Below are positions 17,486-26,644 of a DNA stretch of 64,000 nt, piece after piece. The stretch comes from Chitinophaga agrisoli (GTDB lineage Bacteria; Bacteroidota; Bacteroidia; Chitinophagales; Chitinophagaceae). Location: positions 798,481 to 862,480 of the forward strand of contig NZ_VUOC01000002.1 of assembly GCF_008386695.1 (NCBI RefSeq), written 5' to 3'. Made by a program: the position numbers and the translations under genes. The number at the start of each line of letters is the position of its first letter. The first letter of the stretch is position 1. Under the pieces are notes generated by a model. The model saw nothing but the letters and a program-made list of their open reading frames with translations, was not told the DNA's origin and did no database searches.

Positions 17486-19858
17486 TCATTGTTTTTGCAC
17501 AAAATCGCGCAGGTACCCGCATTCCTGTAATCTTTCCTTATAAAAGGCGGTATTACTATAGTCTTTTACCAGCTGGGGGAAATAAGGGTTCTTATAGATA
17601 GCCGGGCTCCACCACTCCTCCTTATCCGCCAGGGTTATATGTTTTTGGGCGCAGCGGGCCGCCATATACAGCGCTTTTGCCTTAAACTCCGGATCGGTAG
17701 CGGCATCTGCGGCCTTTTTATAATATTCCTCCGCACCGTAGCAGCCAAAATATTCCCGCAGGAAAGGCGTACGCTCATGTTCCGGGCCATACCACCAGGT
17801 ACTGGGGCGGTAGCTGGCTGAAAACTGGTAGGAATGGCCATAATAAGAGATGCTGAATAAACCTGTGGCGTATTGATAATACACCTGCGGTGAAGCCTTG
17901 CCTTTTTTTATCTGTTTTTCCATGTCTGCCATGCGGGTGGCATATTCCAGCTCGCTCATACCGTTACGGATAGAGTCCCGGTCTTCATATCCAAAATCTT
18001 CCAGCTGCTCCTGGAACACAGTTTCGGAGATCCGTGTGCTGCCGCTGCGTTTGAACCAGGTAACAGCATTATCAAAATCATGCTCGCGTACATAGTTGAT
18101 GGCAATAGCCTCTCCTATCTGGCGCTCTGTCATGCGCAAATGGTTGCAGAGATATTGTTCAAAAGGCGTTTTACCCTTACGCTTATAAAAGTCTGATAAG
18201 GCCAGCAGCTGAGCACTTTGCATGCTGTCTTCAATAAAGCCTTGAGCGCTTTGTATGTACCAGCTGTTATAGCCACCGGTTACGCTATCCCGCTTGGCCA
18301 GTATGAGGGCCTTACGCACTATATCGCCTTGCTGGCCATAACGGGGCGCTATCAGCTGATCCAGCAGGTCGCGGTAAGCGCGTTGGTAAAAAGCGCTGTT
18401 TATCCACTTATTATTGCTGGGTGCATCCCAATAACTCCAGCGGTCCTCTTCGGTTTTGGGCAGCTTGGTATCCAGCCATTTAAAAGAGGCCAGTAACTGC
18501 TGCTCATAGGCTTTGTCTATACGCGGCTGCTCATTGATATTCAGCAGCAGCTGTATCATCTGCCATTGGTCCTGCTGGTCGGGCTGGGTTATGTGTGGTT
18601 TTGCAGCGGCAAGACGGGCATGGGCGCCGGCAAAGTCTTTTTGCATAAAGGAAAGATAGGCGGAAGTGATCTGCCATAGCGCAGGGTCCTTTACCTTGCC
18701 CAATGCGGCAATACTGTCCGTAAGCGTTTGCATGGACTTTACCACCGCTGTATGCAGGCCGGTGCCGGTAGACCAATAGTTAGGCTGTCCGGTAATATTA
18801 ATGGTTGTTTGCAGGTAACCCTCTTCTATTTTATTCACCTCCCGTGCCAGCAGCACTTCCAGCATGGGCGAAGCAGGATCCAGCCGGTATACCTCCCGGA
18901 TGCCGCTTTCATCCGCCTCTACTGTTCTGGCGGCATACATGGCGGCAACGGTGGCCTTTTCTGTATTATCCTTGCACTGGCGTAATACCGCGAGCTTATC
19001 AACCCCGGTCCAGCCGGTGTTCACATAAGTCAGGGTACGCTGTGAGGGCGCACCTTCAAATACACGGGAAAACCAGTAGGCGCTTTCAGGGCGGTTACCG
19101 GTACGTAACAGGGCGCCTGCTTTCAGGGCCAGCGCCTTGTAATGGATAAGGGACGAGGACTGGATTGGTGCGGCCAGTGAATCATAATAATGGATAGCCG
19201 TTTCAAAGTTTTTGCTGTAATGCGCCATACGGACAGCCTGGAAAGCAAAACGTTCCCTGATATGCGGGTCCTTGCAGGCATTATATAACTGCAACCCGTT
19301 ACGGGCCAGGCGCATTTTAACAGCAGAATCGGGCGCCGGCATGGACCATACCTCTTCATTGGCACTGTGGTCCTCACATTGTTTGGCATACATGAGGTAA
19401 CCCAATGTTTCCAGGTCCTTACTGCTGATGAAATACCGGGTAAGGGTATTATTGTTTACGCTGTCCGGGGCCTGCATGGCAGCCCCTTTATCAATGTATT
19501 TATACAAAGCCGCCATCTGTGAGCGGTCGTACGTGTAAATGAAGGTACGGATGTCAGCCTCCGTTACCTTGCCGCCCTTACCGGAAAAGAAGCTTTCCCA
19601 TTCCCGGAGGTTGGCGGCTTCTTCCGGCTCATCCAACCCATAAAATATGGAAATGGGGGCATAGTAGAACGCCGCAAACCCTTTGTCGCTGCTAATGTTA
19701 GGGTTATAAAAGCTCGTGAAATAATCATAAGGGTCCGGCTCCGGGCCGCAGGAGAATACGTACACCGTTTCTGCAAAAAAGCAGGCCAGCAGGCTAACGA
19801 AGAATATTGTAAGTTTTTTCCAGTTCAGATAGCGCATATTTGGAAAGGATATTTTCAT
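17486..19858 (-). CDS. Large exported hypothetical protein, probably TPR-like helical
   Basis: 790 residues. A hydrophobic N-terminal segment (about 13-36, KLTIFFVSLLACFFAETVYV) leads to CGPEPDPYDYF, a pattern seen in Bacteroidota exported hypotheticals. The rest is alpha-helical with tetratricopeptide-like alternation, for example YKALALKAGALLRTGNRPESAYWFSR and later YYKKAADAATDPEFKAKALYMAARCAQK. No catalytic motif is recognised. Its 5' end overlaps the 3' end of the upstream gene by 65 bp, so the two are translationally coupled and probably act together at the cell envelope (inference). Confidence 0.8.
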   Translation of the reverse strand: MKISFPNMRYLNWKKLTIFFVSLLACFFAETVYVFSCGPEPDPYDYFTSFYNPNISSDKGFAAFYYAPISIFYGLDEPEEAANLREWESFFSGKGGKVTEADIRTFIYTYDRSQMAALYKYIDKGAAMQAPDSVNNNTLTRYFISSKDLETLGYLMYAKQCEDHSANEEVWSMPAPDSAVKMRLARNGLQLYNACKDPHIRERFAFQAVRMAHYSKNFETAIHYYDSLAAPIQSSSLIHYKALALKAGALLRTGNRPESAYWFSRVFEGAPSQRTLTYVNTGWTGVDKLAVLRQCKDNTEKATVAAMYAARTVEADESGIREVYRLDPASPMLEVLLAREVNKIEEGYLQTTINITGQPNYWSTGTGLHTAVVKSMQTLTDSIAALGKVKDPALWQITSAYLSFMQKDFAGAHARLAAAKPHITQPDQQDQWQMIQLLLNINEQPRIDKAYEQQLLASFKWLDTKLPKTEEDRWSYWDAPSNNKWINSAFYQRAYRDLLDQLIAPRYGQQGDIVRKALILAKRDSVTGGYNSWYIQSAQGFIEDSMQSAQLLALSDFYKRKGKTPFEQYLCNHLRMTERQIGEAIAINYVREHDFDNAVTWFKRSGSTRISETVFQEQLEDFGYEDRDSIRNGMSELEYATRMADMEKQIKKGKASPQVYYQYATGLFSISYYGHSYQFSASYRPSTWWYGPEHERTPFLREYFGCYGAEEYYKKAADAATDPEFKAKALYMAARCAQKHITLADKEEWWSPAIYKNPYFPQLVKDYSNTAFYKERLQECGYLRDFVQKQ

Positions 19859-20807
19859 CTAAGTGATAGAATATTACAACCGGGTCACGGTCCTGGCAGC
19901 GGGCAGACAGGTAATGGGCGGTTTCTTCCAGCAGCGCCGGCGTACAATTCTCATAACGTACCTCATCTCCCATATGCAGCGCATAACCATTCATCACGGT
20001 ATCTTTTATTACGGTATAGAGCTGCCCGCTCTTATGCCGGAAAACCTGGCGGCTATGGAAGCTGTTCTCATCCAGGTTGCGCAGCAGGCCGGCGTAATTA
20101 TGCTGCCGGAATAATACGCTCCAGCTGAACAGCGGTAAAGCCAGGTCTAAAGATAACGGATACTGCTTTATCCTGTTATTACCGGTATAGGCCTTCATAT
20201 CCTCCATATTCAGGATGGAGTTATGCTCCCCGTACTGGCGCAGGTTACCCATATTATAACACATCAGCAGCCCCTTATCCGCCGGCGGCACCCCGCTGCT
20301 GGCCAGGAACTTGAGCTGGTGTAAACGGATGGTAACGGAAAGCTGCCGGCCGTGGAGAAAAGGCTGCTGCCGGAACGCCTGCAGGAAAGCAAAATACGGC
20401 TGCCGGCTATTGCGGGTCCAGTCACAGTCTATCTGTACCTCCGGCGCCTGTTGCGGGCTCATTTGGGAGAGCAACCTGGCTACCTGTGCTGCCAGGGTAT
20501 CAGGTTGCACCTGCGGCCACACATCGTTCATAATAAATACGGTAGGGATGATCTCCATGCCGGCAGGAAAGGCGCTACGCTGATCCAGCCGGGCAATGGG
20601 TATCGCGGTATGTTTATCGCCCGCGAGGGCTACATCAAATAATTTAACGTACAGCCGGTGGGTGTGCAGGGCTTCCAGGGTATGCAGCACCGTAGTATCC
20701 GGCGCATAGCGCTGTTTCCAGTAATAAAAGCCCCGGGTAATGGTGCGGGGCGGCCTGGTGCAGGACAGACAACCTATTAAAAGGCATATGGGTAACCACC
20801 GGTTCAT
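19794..20807 (-). CDS. Hypothetical lipoprotein, DUF3142-like
   Basis: 337 residues from the ATG at 20807, which starts MNRWLPICLLIGCLSC with a lipobox Cys at residue 16. A start 13 codons upstream would place a charged stretch before the signal and is less likely. Blocks YVKLFDVAL, IIPTVFIMND and EVQIDCDWTRNSRQPYFAFLQ recall the TIM-barrel-like DUF3142 family, but I cannot confirm this. It overlaps the next gene by 65 bp. The divergent gene starts only 41 bp away, so both promoters lie in a very short shared region. Confidence 0.75.
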   Translation of the reverse strand: MNRWLPICLLIGCLSCTRPPRTITRGFYYWKQRYAPDTTVLHTLEALHTHRLYVKLFDVALAGDKHTAIPIARLDQRSAFPAGMEIIPTVFIMNDVWPQVQPDTLAAQVARLLSQMSPQQAPEVQIDCDWTRNSRQPYFAFLQAFRQQPFLHGRQLSVTIRLHQLKFLASSGVPPADKGLLMCYNMGNLRQYGEHNSILNMEDMKAYTGNNRIKQYPLSLDLALPLFSWSVLFRQHNYAGLLRNLDENSFHSRQVFRHKSGQLYTVIKDTVMNGYALHMGDEVRYENCTPALLEETAHYLSARCQDRDPVVIFYHLDENILSKYALSELEKTYNILR

Positions 20808-20810
20808 TCT

Positions 20811-20824
20811 CCGCAAAATTGCGG
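20811..20824. promoter_or_regulatory. Inverted repeat between divergent genes
   Basis: CCGCAA-AA-TTGCGG is a perfect 6-bp dyad inside the 41-bp gap between two divergent start codons (20807 minus, 20849 plus). A -7 box for the plus gene lies right next to it. It could be an operator shared by both genes. Confidence 0.45.
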
Positions 20825-20833
20825 CAATTATTT

Positions 20834-20841
20834 TAATTTTG
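20834..20841 (+). promoter_or_regulatory. -7 box TAATTTTG close to a start codon
   Basis: TAnnTTTG box ending 7 bp before the ATG at 20849, predicting a leaderless mRNA. Confidence 0.55.
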
Positions 20842-20848
20842 CACATAT

Positions 20849-22003
20849 ATGCAGACCTATTCCATCCCTAATTGGCTGAAGATCACCATGGCTATCGTTG
20901 GCATCCCTATGGTGGCCTCATTTCTGGCAATAGTAGTGGCCCCTGCCTTTACTGATACATTTAATAAAGTATATTTTTTGGTTGGACCGGCAGCCCTGGC
21001 TATGGCTGGCCTTTGCACTTTTGCCCTGCTGCAGCTCAACGAACAGCTCAGCATTGATGACTATAGCATAAAATACAACTCCCGCTTTATTAACAGGGAG
21101 CTGCTGTTAACAGATATAGCCGGTTACCGCTATTACAAGAATTGTCTTATGCTGGAACCGCTACCGGAACGTGGTAAGCGGATACAGATAACCCGGCATA
21201 TGAGCCGCTTTAACCGGATAGAAGAATGGGTGCTTAACCGGTATCCTGATCTGGATAAAGCGGAAGCCCAGGCGATCTTTGACAACCGTGGTGCAAAAGA
21301 TAGCAGGGAAACGGTGGCAAAAAAGGCCAGGCAGGCCAAACTGGAAATATATAGTCTTAATGGCCTCATAATGGCACTAATTGCAGTGTCGCTTATATTC
21401 CCCACGCTAAAGCCAGCTGCCTATTATGTGTTGATGGTATGCCCATTGCCGGCCATCTTTCTCCTGTACCGCTATGGGCCGCTGGTAAAACTGGGCGAAA
21501 AAACTGAGAGCCCAATGATATCCATGGATCTTCCCCTTTTGCTTAGCGGAGGCTCCATGATCATCCAGGCGTTGTATGTTAACATCCTTCGCTACGACAG
21601 GATATGGCCGCCCGCCATTGCTATTGCCACCGTATTGGGGGCCCTGCTCATTGCTGTACGCTGGCGCTTCTTAAAAAGGGGGGTACACTATGTGGCCATG
21701 GTTACCCTGTTGATCACCTTCTTTGGGCACGGCTATGCCACCATTGTGTTCCTGAACCAGCTTACGGATAAAAAAGCGCCCGTCCCGTATAAAGCCCGTA
21801 TACAAAGAATGTGGGCTTCGCAGGGTAAAACCACCACTTACCACCTGGAATTAGCACCCTGGGGGCCGCAACACGATGTGGATGATGTTACCACCTCCGA
21901 AGATTTTTATGATAGTGTACAGGTCAATGATACGATCGCTATTTCCCTGCATCCGGGCGGGCTGGAGATCCCCTATTTAGACGTGGGGTATTACTCAAAG
22001 TAA
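20849..22003 (+). CDS. Hypothetical multi-pass membrane protein
   Basis: 384 residues. Two N-terminal TM helices (about 10-32 and 41-62) are followed by a soluble PH-like stretch of about 65-150 (SIDDYSIKYNSRFINRELLLTDIAGYRYYKN). About five more TM helices (170-300) and a soluble C-terminal beta domain of about 80 residues complete it. The pattern after the first helices resembles membrane-anchored PH-like domains that report on lipids or stress, but I do not recognise a named family. Its promoter lies within 15 bp of the start and next to the divergent lipoprotein gene. Confidence 0.8.
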   Translation: MQTYSIPNWLKITMAIVGIPMVASFLAIVVAPAFTDTFNKVYFLVGPAALAMAGLCTFALLQLNEQLSIDDYSIKYNSRFINRELLLTDIAGYRYYKNCLMLEPLPERGKRIQITRHMSRFNRIEEWVLNRYPDLDKAEAQAIFDNRGAKDSRETVAKKARQAKLEIYSLNGLIMALIAVSLIFPTLKPAAYYVLMVCPLPAIFLLYRYGPLVKLGEKTESPMISMDLPLLLSGGSMIIQALYVNILRYDRIWPPAIAIATVLGALLIAVRWRFLKRGVHYVAMVTLLITFFGHGYATIVFLNQLTDKKAPVPYKARIQRMWASQGKTTTYHLELAPWGPQHDVDDVTTSEDFYDSVQVNDTIAISLHPGGLEIPYLDVGYYSK

Positions 22004-22069
22004 ACCTGGGAAAATCCATCTGAAATTTATAGCTTACACTCGTTTTCTAAGCCGTAAAACCGCAGTATC

Positions 22070-22324
22070 ATGGATACGCCAGGTAAACCGTACCAGCCCA
22101 TCAATTGTGATTATTATGACCGTCTGGAAGCCTGGGCCACCATGCGGACCATTTCCACGATCGTGTTCTATGACGAAAAAGGCAACCAGCAGGAAGTATC
22201 TGCCCGCATTGAAGACGTGTATGCGCTCAATAAGGTGGAATATATGCGCATGGATAACGGTCTGGTGATCCGGCTGGACAGCCTTATAGCTGTGAATAAC
22301 GTTCCCCTTCCCAACCATTGCTAG
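22070..22324 (+). CDS. Rof (Rho-binding antiterminator) family protein
   Basis: 84 residues. The N-terminal YQPINCDYYDRLEAWA is very close to the E. coli Rof/YaeO signature (YxPINCxDYDxLE), and the later VEYMRMDNGLVIRLDSLIAV fits the C-terminal strands of the fold. Rof binds Rho and blocks termination in Gammaproteobacteria. Here a role in controlling Rho is inferred from homology only. The full family length is present. It is a stand-alone gene 66 bp after the membrane protein gene. Confidence 0.8.
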   Translation: MDTPGKPYQPINCDYYDRLEAWATMRTISTIVFYDEKGNQQEVSARIEDVYALNKVEYMRMDNGLVIRLDSLIAVNNVPLPNHC

Positions 22325-22445
22325 GAGTGTCCTTTCCGCTCATACCATCCCTGTATAATTTTTGCGTTACAATATCTATCTTCGCGCCCCGAGTACATAC
22401 CTTATTTGAACATGTGAACATAAACTGCTAATAAACAACTATTCT

Positions 22446-23498
22446 ATGAAGAGTTTACTTTTCTCTATGCCCTTGCTGTTATCCGGCTTGTTTTTCTCCA
22501 TGCATAATGGTGAGCCGGCGGTAACCAAAGCAACTGCTCCTACCCATACCCTTAGCGGGCCCGCCTCACCGGCAGCCATCAACCTCGCCATGTTTGCGCG
22601 GGGAATCTATCCGGGCGATGACACGCTTTACCAAAGCCTGAAGGAGTCTGGTTTTACCACCATCGTCCTGTCCAGCTTTTACATCCGTTCCAATGGGGAT
22701 GTGCTTTCCGGCGATGACAGCAAAAACCCCATTATCCATGATGGCAAATTCGTGGGTGATAAAACCTGGCTTAAACGGGTAGCTGACCTGAAAAAAGGCA
22801 CTACTTCCATTACCCGTATTGAGATCCTGATGGAAGGCAGATGGTACAACCAGCCGCCTAATACCTATGATTTCATCCAGAACTGGGCAGCTCCTACAGA
22901 AACCTATCCCGGCATTGTCACCGGCACCAGTAAAAACAGCACCCTCTATAATATAGCCAAGATCATGAAAGACGAGATAGGTGTGGACGCGGTATGTATA
23001 GATGATGAATCCGTATACGACGCCAGGTCTATTGTGGTCCTGGGTGAGATGTTAAATAACATGAACGTGCACATGACCCTTTGCCCGTATACAAAAGCCA
23101 AATACTGGAAGAGTATCCTTGCCGGATCTCAGCCAGGCCTGATAGACGCCATCTATCTGCAGTGTTACGACGGCGGTACCGGCAATGAGCCTGGTCCCTG
23201 GAAAGACAGCCTGTCCACTACCCTGCCGGTTTACCCGATCATGATGTGCCGCGGCGCTTTCAGCAGCTGCGACACCGTGAAGAACAGTAAATCTCCTGGT
23301 GAGATCAGGGCGGAGATGGTCCGTTATAAAAAGGCTTATCCTGGTATGACAGGTGGCGCTATCTGGCAACTGGCCGACGTAAGGCATTATGTGCACAAGA
23401 ATTGCGCGGTAGAATTGCCCAGCTCCGGTACTGCAACTTCTATACTGCAATACCTGGATCAGCTTAAGAACAGTTTGCAAGGGCCGCTGCAGCAGTAA
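22446..23498 (+). CDS. Secreted TIM-barrel-like protein, possibly GH18-like
   Basis: 350 residues with a signal peptide (MKSLLFSMPLLLSGLFFSMH). The rest reads as an eight-stranded barrel: INLAMFARGIYPGDD, TIVLSSFYI, IGVDAVCIDDES (about 178-189), VHMTLCPY, IDAIYLQCYDGG and PVYPIMMCRGAF. The strand ending in acidic residues (CIDDE) and the later LQCYD resemble the DxxDxE and MxYD/Y features of GH18 chitinases, but the exact motif is not present. Treat catalysis as unproven. Four or more cysteines suggest disulfides outside the cytoplasm. A strong terminator follows. Confidence 0.7.
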   Translation: MKSLLFSMPLLLSGLFFSMHNGEPAVTKATAPTHTLSGPASPAAINLAMFARGIYPGDDTLYQSLKESGFTTIVLSSFYIRSNGDVLSGDDSKNPIIHDGKFVGDKTWLKRVADLKKGTTSITRIEILMEGRWYNQPPNTYDFIQNWAAPTETYPGIVTGTSKNSTLYNIAKIMKDEIGVDAVCIDDESVYDARSIVVLGEMLNNMNVHMTLCPYTKAKYWKSILAGSQPGLIDAIYLQCYDGGTGNEPGPWKDSLSTTLPVYPIMMCRGAFSSCDTVKNSKSPGEIRAEMVRYKKAYPGMTGGAIWQLADVRHYVHKNCAVELPSSGTATSILQYLDQLKNSLQGPLQQ

Positions 23499-23529
23499 TA
23501 GCTGTTAAGGCAGCTATCATTTAAATAGC

Positions 23530-23568
23530 AAGGCGTGCATATCAGGCTCTGATATGCACGCCTTTTTT
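23530..23568 (+). terminator. Rho-independent terminator
   Basis: A 13-bp stem GGCGTGCATATCA / TGATATGCACGCC with a 5-nt loop, followed by T6, 31 bp after the TIM-barrel gene. Confidence 0.92.
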
Positions 23569-23604
23569 ATACCGCGCGCTGCCTGCTATTAAACGCAGGG
23601 CAAT

Positions 23605-23634
23605 AAAAAAGCCCCTCCTGAACAGGAGCGGCCT
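23605..23634 (-). terminator. Rho-independent terminator for the OmpH gene
   Basis: On the minus strand the hairpin CTCCTG-TT-CAGGAG with flanking GC pairs is followed by a run of six T. It lies 22 bp after the OmpH-family stop codon. Confidence 0.8.
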
Positions 23635-23656
23635 TATCACTAACTATATCTAAATC

Positions 23657-24169
23657 CTATTTAATTCCTAATTTCTTTTTGGCAGCTCCTAACAGATCAT
23701 CACAATTAGCCGCCACCACTATATCCTTTGAGTTATCCAGTACACAGGCATATCCGCCCTCTGTAACCAGGTCCGCTACCGCTTTCTTTGCCTTGGCTAT
23801 AATAGGCGCTGTCAATACCTGTTCACGGTTGGACAGTTGCTGCTCCATATGCGTTCTGTATTGTTCCAGGCTGACCTGCGCGGTCTCCAACTCTTTATGT
23901 TTGATCTCTTTCATACTGGCACTCATCGTTGGTTCGTTCTTGTTAAACTCCACCATTTTCTTCTGGAGCTCTGTAAGCAGCGTTTGCCCATCCGCATTCA
24001 GCGATTTCTCGAACCGTTGCAGCGAATCATAGGCCAGCTTGGCTTCCGGCATGCTCAGGATCAGCTCCTGCATATTAATATAAGCGATCTTTGCCTGCGC
24101 ATGGCTGCGGGTAGCGGTTAAAACGGTGAGGGAAAAGAAGAGCAATACAATTGTACATTTCTTACGCAT
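23657..24169 (-). CDS. OmpH/Skp family outer membrane protein chaperone
   Basis: 170 residues with a signal peptide of about 24 residues ending at SHAQ. The mature start AKIAYINMQELILSMPEAK is the family signature. The long central helical hairpin (about 45-125) would form the tentacles of the trimeric jellyfish fold. It probably binds unfolded outer-membrane proteins in the periplasm. It is a single gene here, not next to bamA or lpxD, so it may be a paralogue of the main copy. Confidence 0.92.
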   Translation of the reverse strand: MRKKCTIVLLFFSLTVLTATRSHAQAKIAYINMQELILSMPEAKLAYDSLQRFEKSLNADGQTLLTELQKKMVEFNKNEPTMSASMKEIKHKELETAQVSLEQYRTHMEQQLSNREQVLTAPIIAKAKKAVADLVTEGGYACVLDNSKDIVVAANCDDLLGAAKKKLGIK

Positions 24170-24256
24170 ATCGTGAGCTTTAAGTGTGAGCCTGTAAATT
24201 GTACAATCATATTTAAATAAAAAGTTAAGGGATTTATAAAGGAAAGTTAAGTGCGT

Positions 24257-25393
24257 TCAGGAGATCCGGTACAGGCTAAAACAGCCATAATCTGTCCGCA
24301 CGCCCAGGAGGTCTTTCACAAAACGTATCTCCGCGTTTTTCACGCAATGGTCCAGCTTCATTTCATATAACAGCGCCGCTGTTTGCAGATTATATACATA
24401 GGACCGGCCGCTGCGCTGTTCCAGCACCAGCAGCGTTTCCTCCTCATTAATGGCAAAGTCCAGTATGTCTTTGGAATAACCGGGCGGTATAAAAGCGCCT
24501 GCTTTTATTTCCTGCAGCGTATCCAGGCTATAGAAGCGTATGCCCCAGCTGCCGTAGGTTTCCCGTATGATCAGCGTGCGGTCGTTCTCGATGAACTGCA
24601 TGTCCGCTACGGTATTAAAATCGCCGCTGATCCTGCTGATGGGCTGCAGGGTAACCGCATCCAACAGCTCGATCTCGCCCTGGGTATTATGGAAGGCTAT
24701 TGTATTACCATCCTTTGATATGGCGCCGGCAAAAGGGATGCTCCCGTTGACCATAATAGCCTCGATCGTCCGCTGCCGGATGGTATTACCGGGCAGGTCC
24801 CAAACATACAATTGGGGATCAACCGCGTAAACGATACGTTGTTTTGAAGCGGCAATAAAACTGGCCGGTTTATCCGCTGCGGGGGTAAGGCGTGTAAATG
24901 TTTTGGTATCCAGGTTATACTGGTAGATATAATGGTCTACGTCCATCACTAAGGAGCGCAAGGTTTCGTTGTAGACAATGTTCCAGGGTAATGATTCCGG
25001 TAGCTCAATGGTATCCAGCAGCTCACCGGTTGGTAGCAGCTGCACCAGGAAATCCTTGCTTTCCGTTTGCGTGTATGAGCCGTGTTTATATACATAAATG
25101 CCATTAGGCGTATCCTGGAACGATAAGGCGCCCGTGTAGCCAAGGCCGGGGCAATAGTGCAGGCAGGGCTGCCCGATGGCGGCATTATCATCACGGAACA
25201 GGTGCCCTTTTTTGAGCAGTTCCCATTCTTTCTTCTCGAACTGCTGACCAGCTTCTGCGGCGGTAGCAAATTGTTTTTCTGTTTGCCGGGTCTTACCGGG
25301 TTTGCCTGTCTCTGTGATCAAACGGTCATTGTCCCAGGTGATCCTGCTGATCTTGCCGCTCGCAGGGTCCGTTAAAAGATGTGTCTTGTACAT
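24257..25393 (-). CDS. WGR-like domain plus beta-propeller protein
   Basis: 378 residues from the ATG at 25393; the frame extends upstream only from a TTG. The first 65 residues (YKTHLLTDPASGKISRITWD ... FATAAEAGQQFEKKEWELLKKGHLF) follow the WGR pattern of a small beta-sheet domain with a C-terminal helix, although the W-G-R triplet itself is replaced. The remainder shows WD40/YVTN-like beta repeats such as KDGNTIAFHNTQGEIELLDAVT and NRTLIIRE-like blades. No signal peptide is present, so it is cytoplasmic. No function is known. Confidence 0.7.
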   Translation of the reverse strand: MYKTHLLTDPASGKISRITWDNDRLITETGKPGKTRQTEKQFATAAEAGQQFEKKEWELLKKGHLFRDDNAAIGQPCLHYCPGLGYTGALSFQDTPNGIYVYKHGSYTQTESKDFLVQLLPTGELLDTIELPESLPWNIVYNETLRSLVMDVDHYIYQYNLDTKTFTRLTPAADKPASFIAASKQRIVYAVDPQLYVWDLPGNTIRQRTIEAIMVNGSIPFAGAISKDGNTIAFHNTQGEIELLDAVTLQPISRISGDFNTVADMQFIENDRTLIIRETYGSWGIRFYSLDTLQEIKAGAFIPPGYSKDILDFAINEEETLLVLEQRSGRSYVYNLQTAALLYEMKLDHCVKNAEIRFVKDLLGVRTDYGCFSLYRIS

Positions 25394-25641
25394 GATGGCG
25401 GTAGGGTGAGGTGGATAAATGTACAAAAGCGCGGCTACATTCAAAAGCAGTTTCCTGCGGGCAAGGTATCACCGTTGCCGCAGTTGGTCTTGCGTCAAAG
25501 CCGCTGATGGTTGGCATCCTTCTGGCAATGACATTTCCTGCAGGCCCCTTTTAAAGGACCGGCGCTACAATCGTTGAACCTACAGCATCAATGGTAAAAA
25601 GGCTGTGGGAGGTTGCCTCTCACGGGTTTTAAGGCCTTTCT

Positions 25642-25896
25642 TTAGATGTCTACGTTGGGGAACTTGGTTTGTATCAACACTACAAACTCATTAAAATCCG
25701 CGCTTTCAAGGCGCGTCTCATCCATGTGATTGTCCTCCTCCATCACATCATTCCCATGAAATGCATAGGAATGCATCTTAAATACACCTTCATTAAAACT
25801 TAACTCCAATGTGTAACGGTACTCGTCGCCTTTTTGATAGTAGCGTGTGATTGGTTTTCCGTTTTTAAGGGTGATAAATACTTTAGTTAAACTCAT
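25642..25896 (-). CDS. Small hypothetical protein
   Basis: 84 residues, acidic, mostly beta-strand in pattern (VFITLKNGKPITRYYQKGDEYRYTLELSF). No signal peptide or TM segment. The region upstream (25920-25975) is very AT-rich and may carry its promoter and part of that of the next plus-strand gene. Codon use looks normal for the window. I do not recognise a family. Confidence 0.65.
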   Translation of the reverse strand: MSLTKVFITLKNGKPITRYYQKGDEYRYTLELSFNEGVFKMHSYAFHGNDVMEEDNHMDETRLESADFNEFVVLIQTKFPNVDI

Positions 25897-26086
25897 GCTA
25901 GTGGTTACGTGAAGTTTATTATTTGCAACCGGGGTGCCAAACTAGAAAAATATATTTAGATAATTATATATTTTTGTGGCCGGCAACGTAAATCCATACC
26001 GTGAAGTTAAGCTATTGGCAATTAATAGCCGTCATTCTTGTTATCCTATGACGCCATTCCGGTAAAATTTATTCCTGTACCGTCCT

Positions 26087-26632
26087 ATGAATATCGTACA
26101 AAAGCGCCTGCGGCGGCTGAGCAGACTAACAAAAGCACTGCTGGCGGCGGGTTTACTACTCATCATTTATGGTTACCTGTGCAGGTCCCTGCGGCTTTAT
26201 TTTTTCTGGGAAAGCCGGGCTATTGGCTGGGACTTTTTTTGCATGGGAATCATCATGCTGCTCACTGATCTTATCAGGGTTAAATCCGTTCTGCAAAAAC
26301 ATACCCTACCGGAAAAAATAGGCATCGGCATTATCAGTTTTATATTACTGGCGCAGGCCATTTTCCTGGTGCTGTTGCCTTTTACGGACGCTTATATCAC
26401 AGCCAGGGATTACCTGCCTGAGAGCCCGGAACTGTGTGAGGAAGTGGGCGATATCAGCTCCTTTTCGCTGATGCCGGCAGGCGGGATCCAGCAAACCGCG
26501 GATTCCAGCGGGCAATACGGCAATGCCGCCATCAGCCTGATCGTAAAGGGTGAAAAGAAATTTGCGGACATTACCATTTTTGTAGCTAAATACCCGGACA
26601 GTACGGCATGGAAGGTAGAGGGAATAGATTAA
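26087..26632 (+). CDS. Membrane protein with Coa1-like C-terminal domain
   Basis: 181 residues. Three TM helices can be seen (about 17-34, 45-60 and 78-100). The C-terminal periplasmic part (about 125-181), GQYGNAAISLIVKGEKKFADITIFVAK...AWKVEGID, has the look of the Coa1/Tim21-like domain found in small bacterial membrane proteins. The function is unknown. The stop codon overlaps the -7 promoter box of the following Crp-type gene, so the two genes are packed but probably separately transcribed. Confidence 0.75.
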   Translation: MNIVQKRLRRLSRLTKALLAAGLLLIIYGYLCRSLRLYFFWESRAIGWDFFCMGIIMLLTDLIRVKSVLQKHTLPEKIGIGIISFILLAQAIFLVLLPFTDAYITARDYLPESPELCEEVGDISSFSLMPAGGIQQTADSSGQYGNAAISLIVKGEKKFADITIFVAKYPDSTAWKVEGID

Positions 26633-26637
26633 ATTTG
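26630..26637 (+). promoter_or_regulatory. -7 box TAAATTTG overlapping an upstream stop codon
   Basis: TAnnTTTG box whose first three bases are the TAA stop of the membrane-protein gene. It ends 7 bp before the ATG at 26645; predicts a leaderless mRNA. Confidence 0.6.
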
Positions 26638-26644
26638 CGGCATT

